Below, in pieces: positions 13,565 through 14,200 of a DNA stretch of 14,200 bases. Location: positions 1-14,200 of the forward strand of contig DATHPP010000436.1 of the NCBI GenBank assembly GCA_035483795.1, in the 5' to 3' direction. The DNA comes from DASXMX01 sp035483795 (GTDB lineage: Bacteria > Planctomycetota > Phycisphaerae > Tepidisphaerales > Tepidisphaeraceae). The translations under genes were made by a program, and so were the position numbers. How positions within the stretch are numbered: the first letter of the stretch is position 1; each line of letters opens with the position of its first letter. The notes under the pieces were generated by a model, which did not search any database, was not told where the DNA came from, and was given only the letters and a program-made list of their open reading frames with translations.

Positions 13565-13637
13565 TACCCCCACGGGGAGTCGAACCCCGGTCCTCTGGCT
13601 GAGAACCAGATATCCTAGGCCACTAGACGATGGGGGC
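13565..13637 (-). tRNA. tRNA-Glu (anticodon CUC)
   Basis: The 73-nt cloverleaf is read from the complementary strand. The acceptor arm is GCCCCCA with TGGGGGT, with a G1-U72 wobble and discriminator A73. The D arm contains AGTGGCCTA. The anticodon stem TCTGG/CCAGA encloses loop TTCTCAG with anticodon CTC, which reads GAG. The variable loop is GGAC, and the T arm is CGGGG-TTCGACT-CCCCG. The 3' CCA is not encoded. Confidence 0.97.
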
Positions 13638-13659
13638 GTGGCTCACTTTGTCGACGGCG

Positions 13660-13688
13660 ATTATGGGGGGCCAGATAGCGCGGGTCAA
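13660..13688 (-). promoter_or_regulatory. Sigma70 promoter of tRNA-Glu
   Basis: Read from the complementary strand, -35 TTGACC (13683-13688) and -10 CATAAT (13660-13665) are separated by exactly 17 bp. Each hexamer matches the consensus at five or more bases (TTGAC-, -ATAAT). The -10 ends 22 nt before the mature tRNA 5' end, which fits a stable-RNA promoter with a short 5' trailer for RNase P. The run of C between the hexamers may form a GC-rich spacer. Confidence 0.7.
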
Positions 13689-13740
13689 GAGGCCGCAATT
13701 GCACCCAAAACCGGCACAACAGGATGAGAGAACTGCTGTC

Positions 13741-13769
13741 TTGCTTGGGAACGATACACCCCGTAGATT
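13741..13769 (+). promoter_or_regulatory. Possible promoter of the glycosyltransferase gene
   Basis: -35 TTGCTT (13741-13746), a 17-bp spacer and -10 TAGATT (13764-13769) lie upstream of the ATG at 13795. Predicted transcription near 13776 gives a leader of about 19 nt. Consensus matches are three and four of six, so support is moderate at best. Confidence 0.35.
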
Positions 13770-13794
13770 CCGGGCGAAGTCAAGGCCCTCCGGA

Positions 13795-14200
13795 ATGACG
13801 CCCGCGCCAAAACCCCGACTGCTGTACGTCCTCCACCAGTACGGCGATCCCGGCGGCTGTGAGCTTCAGACGCAGCACCTGGTCAACGAGCTGTCGGGGA
13901 CTTACCACATCGCCATCGCTTATCTGGATCGCACCAGCCGGATCGTCCTGCGGGGAGCTGACGGGACACAGGTGACCTATCCCGCCGATCCGGCTGTCTT
14001 TCCGCTGACTCCCTATCGCCAGCCGGGCACCGAGCAGGGGATGGCCTCGCTCTTGCGCGAATTCAGGCCGGAACTCATTCACATCCAGAATTTTGTCTTT
14101 TGGCCTCTATCGCTGATCGACCAGTTGATGAGCACGGGCGCCCGCACCGTTGTAACGCTTTATGACTACTACGCGATCACGCCCATCTACACCCTGCAAG
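13795..14200 (+). CDS. Glycosyltransferase, GT4-like (N-terminal part, cut by window end)
   Basis: The first 135 codons of a gene that runs off the window with no stop. The translation starts MTPAPKPRLLYVLHQYGDPG and continues GCELQTQHLVNEL, which is the GG-[VC]-E loop and helix at the start of many GT4/GT-B transferases. Then come RPELIHIQNFVFWPLSLI (the strand-helix describing the first domain) and VVTLYDYYAITPIY, equivalent to the TxHDxxxxCP segment in which a donor- or acceptor-site residue normally lies. GT-B enzymes of this kind move sugars from nucleotide donors onto surface polysaccharides or lipids. The ATG is the first in frame near the homologous start, and the ribosome site is weak. 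The gene is divergent from tRNA-Glu. Family confidence is good, but sugar specificity cannot be told. Confidence 0.8.
   Translation, partial: MTPAPKPRLLYVLHQYGDPGGCELQTQHLVNELSGTYHIAIAYLDRTSRIVLRGADGTQVTYPADPAVFPLTPYRQPGTEQGMASLLREFRPELIHIQNFVFWPLSLIDQLMSTGARTVVTLYDYYAITPIYTLQ

Noticed and set aside
13475..13573. Upstream extension of the prepilin gene to an earlier start
   Set aside because: It would overlap tRNA-Glu and bury the prepilin leader 33 residues inside. The ATG at 13474 has a GGGAGG ribosome site and the correct leader.

Overview
The window is GC-rich and gene-dense. It reads as chromosome of a free-living heterotroph, most likely a member of the Planctomycetota, perhaps Phycisphaerae. 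This is an inference from gene content: a long prepilin-type protein of the kind abundant in that phylum, a PilZ-domain protein, a TPR protein fused to a GT9-like domain, secreted peptidases and a GH95 glycosidase, plus dispersed palindromic intergenic repeats. No 16S rRNA or other marker gene is present, so the assignment is tentative. Ten coding regions and one tRNA gene can be supported. I see no phage, transposase, CRISPR array or defence locus.

Layout. Positions 92-2212 (+) encode a secreted dipeptidyl-peptidase IV-like serine peptidase. It converges on a secreted GH95 alpha-L-fucosidase-type enzyme (2449-4614, -). The 236 bp between them are packed with nested inverted repeats that look like dispersed intergenic elements. 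A 384-bp non-coding stretch (4615-4998) separates the GH95 gene from a divergently transcribed PilZ-domain protein (4999-5424, +). That gene converges almost end to end on an acylphosphatase gene (5454-5726, -).

Positions 5922-12104 (+) form a co-directional block with short gaps. It holds a TPR/GT9-like protein, a secreted M1 aminopeptidase with HEAT-like repeats and a coiled-coil tail, a SAM-dependent methyltransferase, and a GNAT acetyltransferase. A sigma70-like promoter overlapping the end of the M1 gene could give the last two genes their own transcript. The block ends in a 32-bp-arm inverted repeat that contains the GNAT stop codon. A two-CxxC mini-protein with a near-perfect Shine-Dalgarno sequence follows (12246-12458, +). 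It converges on a prepilin-type protein carrying an EF-hand-like loop (12485-13474, -). Upstream of the pilin gene, on the same strand, lies tRNA-Glu(CUC) with a clear sigma70 promoter. A GT4-like glycosyltransferase (13795 onward, +) diverges from the tRNA and runs off the window.

Two secreted exopeptidase-type enzymes and a secreted fucosidase-type enzyme suggest breakdown of extracellular proteins and glycans. The two glycosyltransferase-like proteins, the methyltransferase and the GNAT enzyme could belong to glycan or metabolite modification, but nothing here fixes their substrates. I did not find a convincing new multi-gene system. The items most worth checking are the intergenic palindromic elements, the EF-hand-like loop in the prepilin-type protein, the Asp in place of a catalytic Asn in the GH95 enzyme, and the two-CxxC mini-protein.
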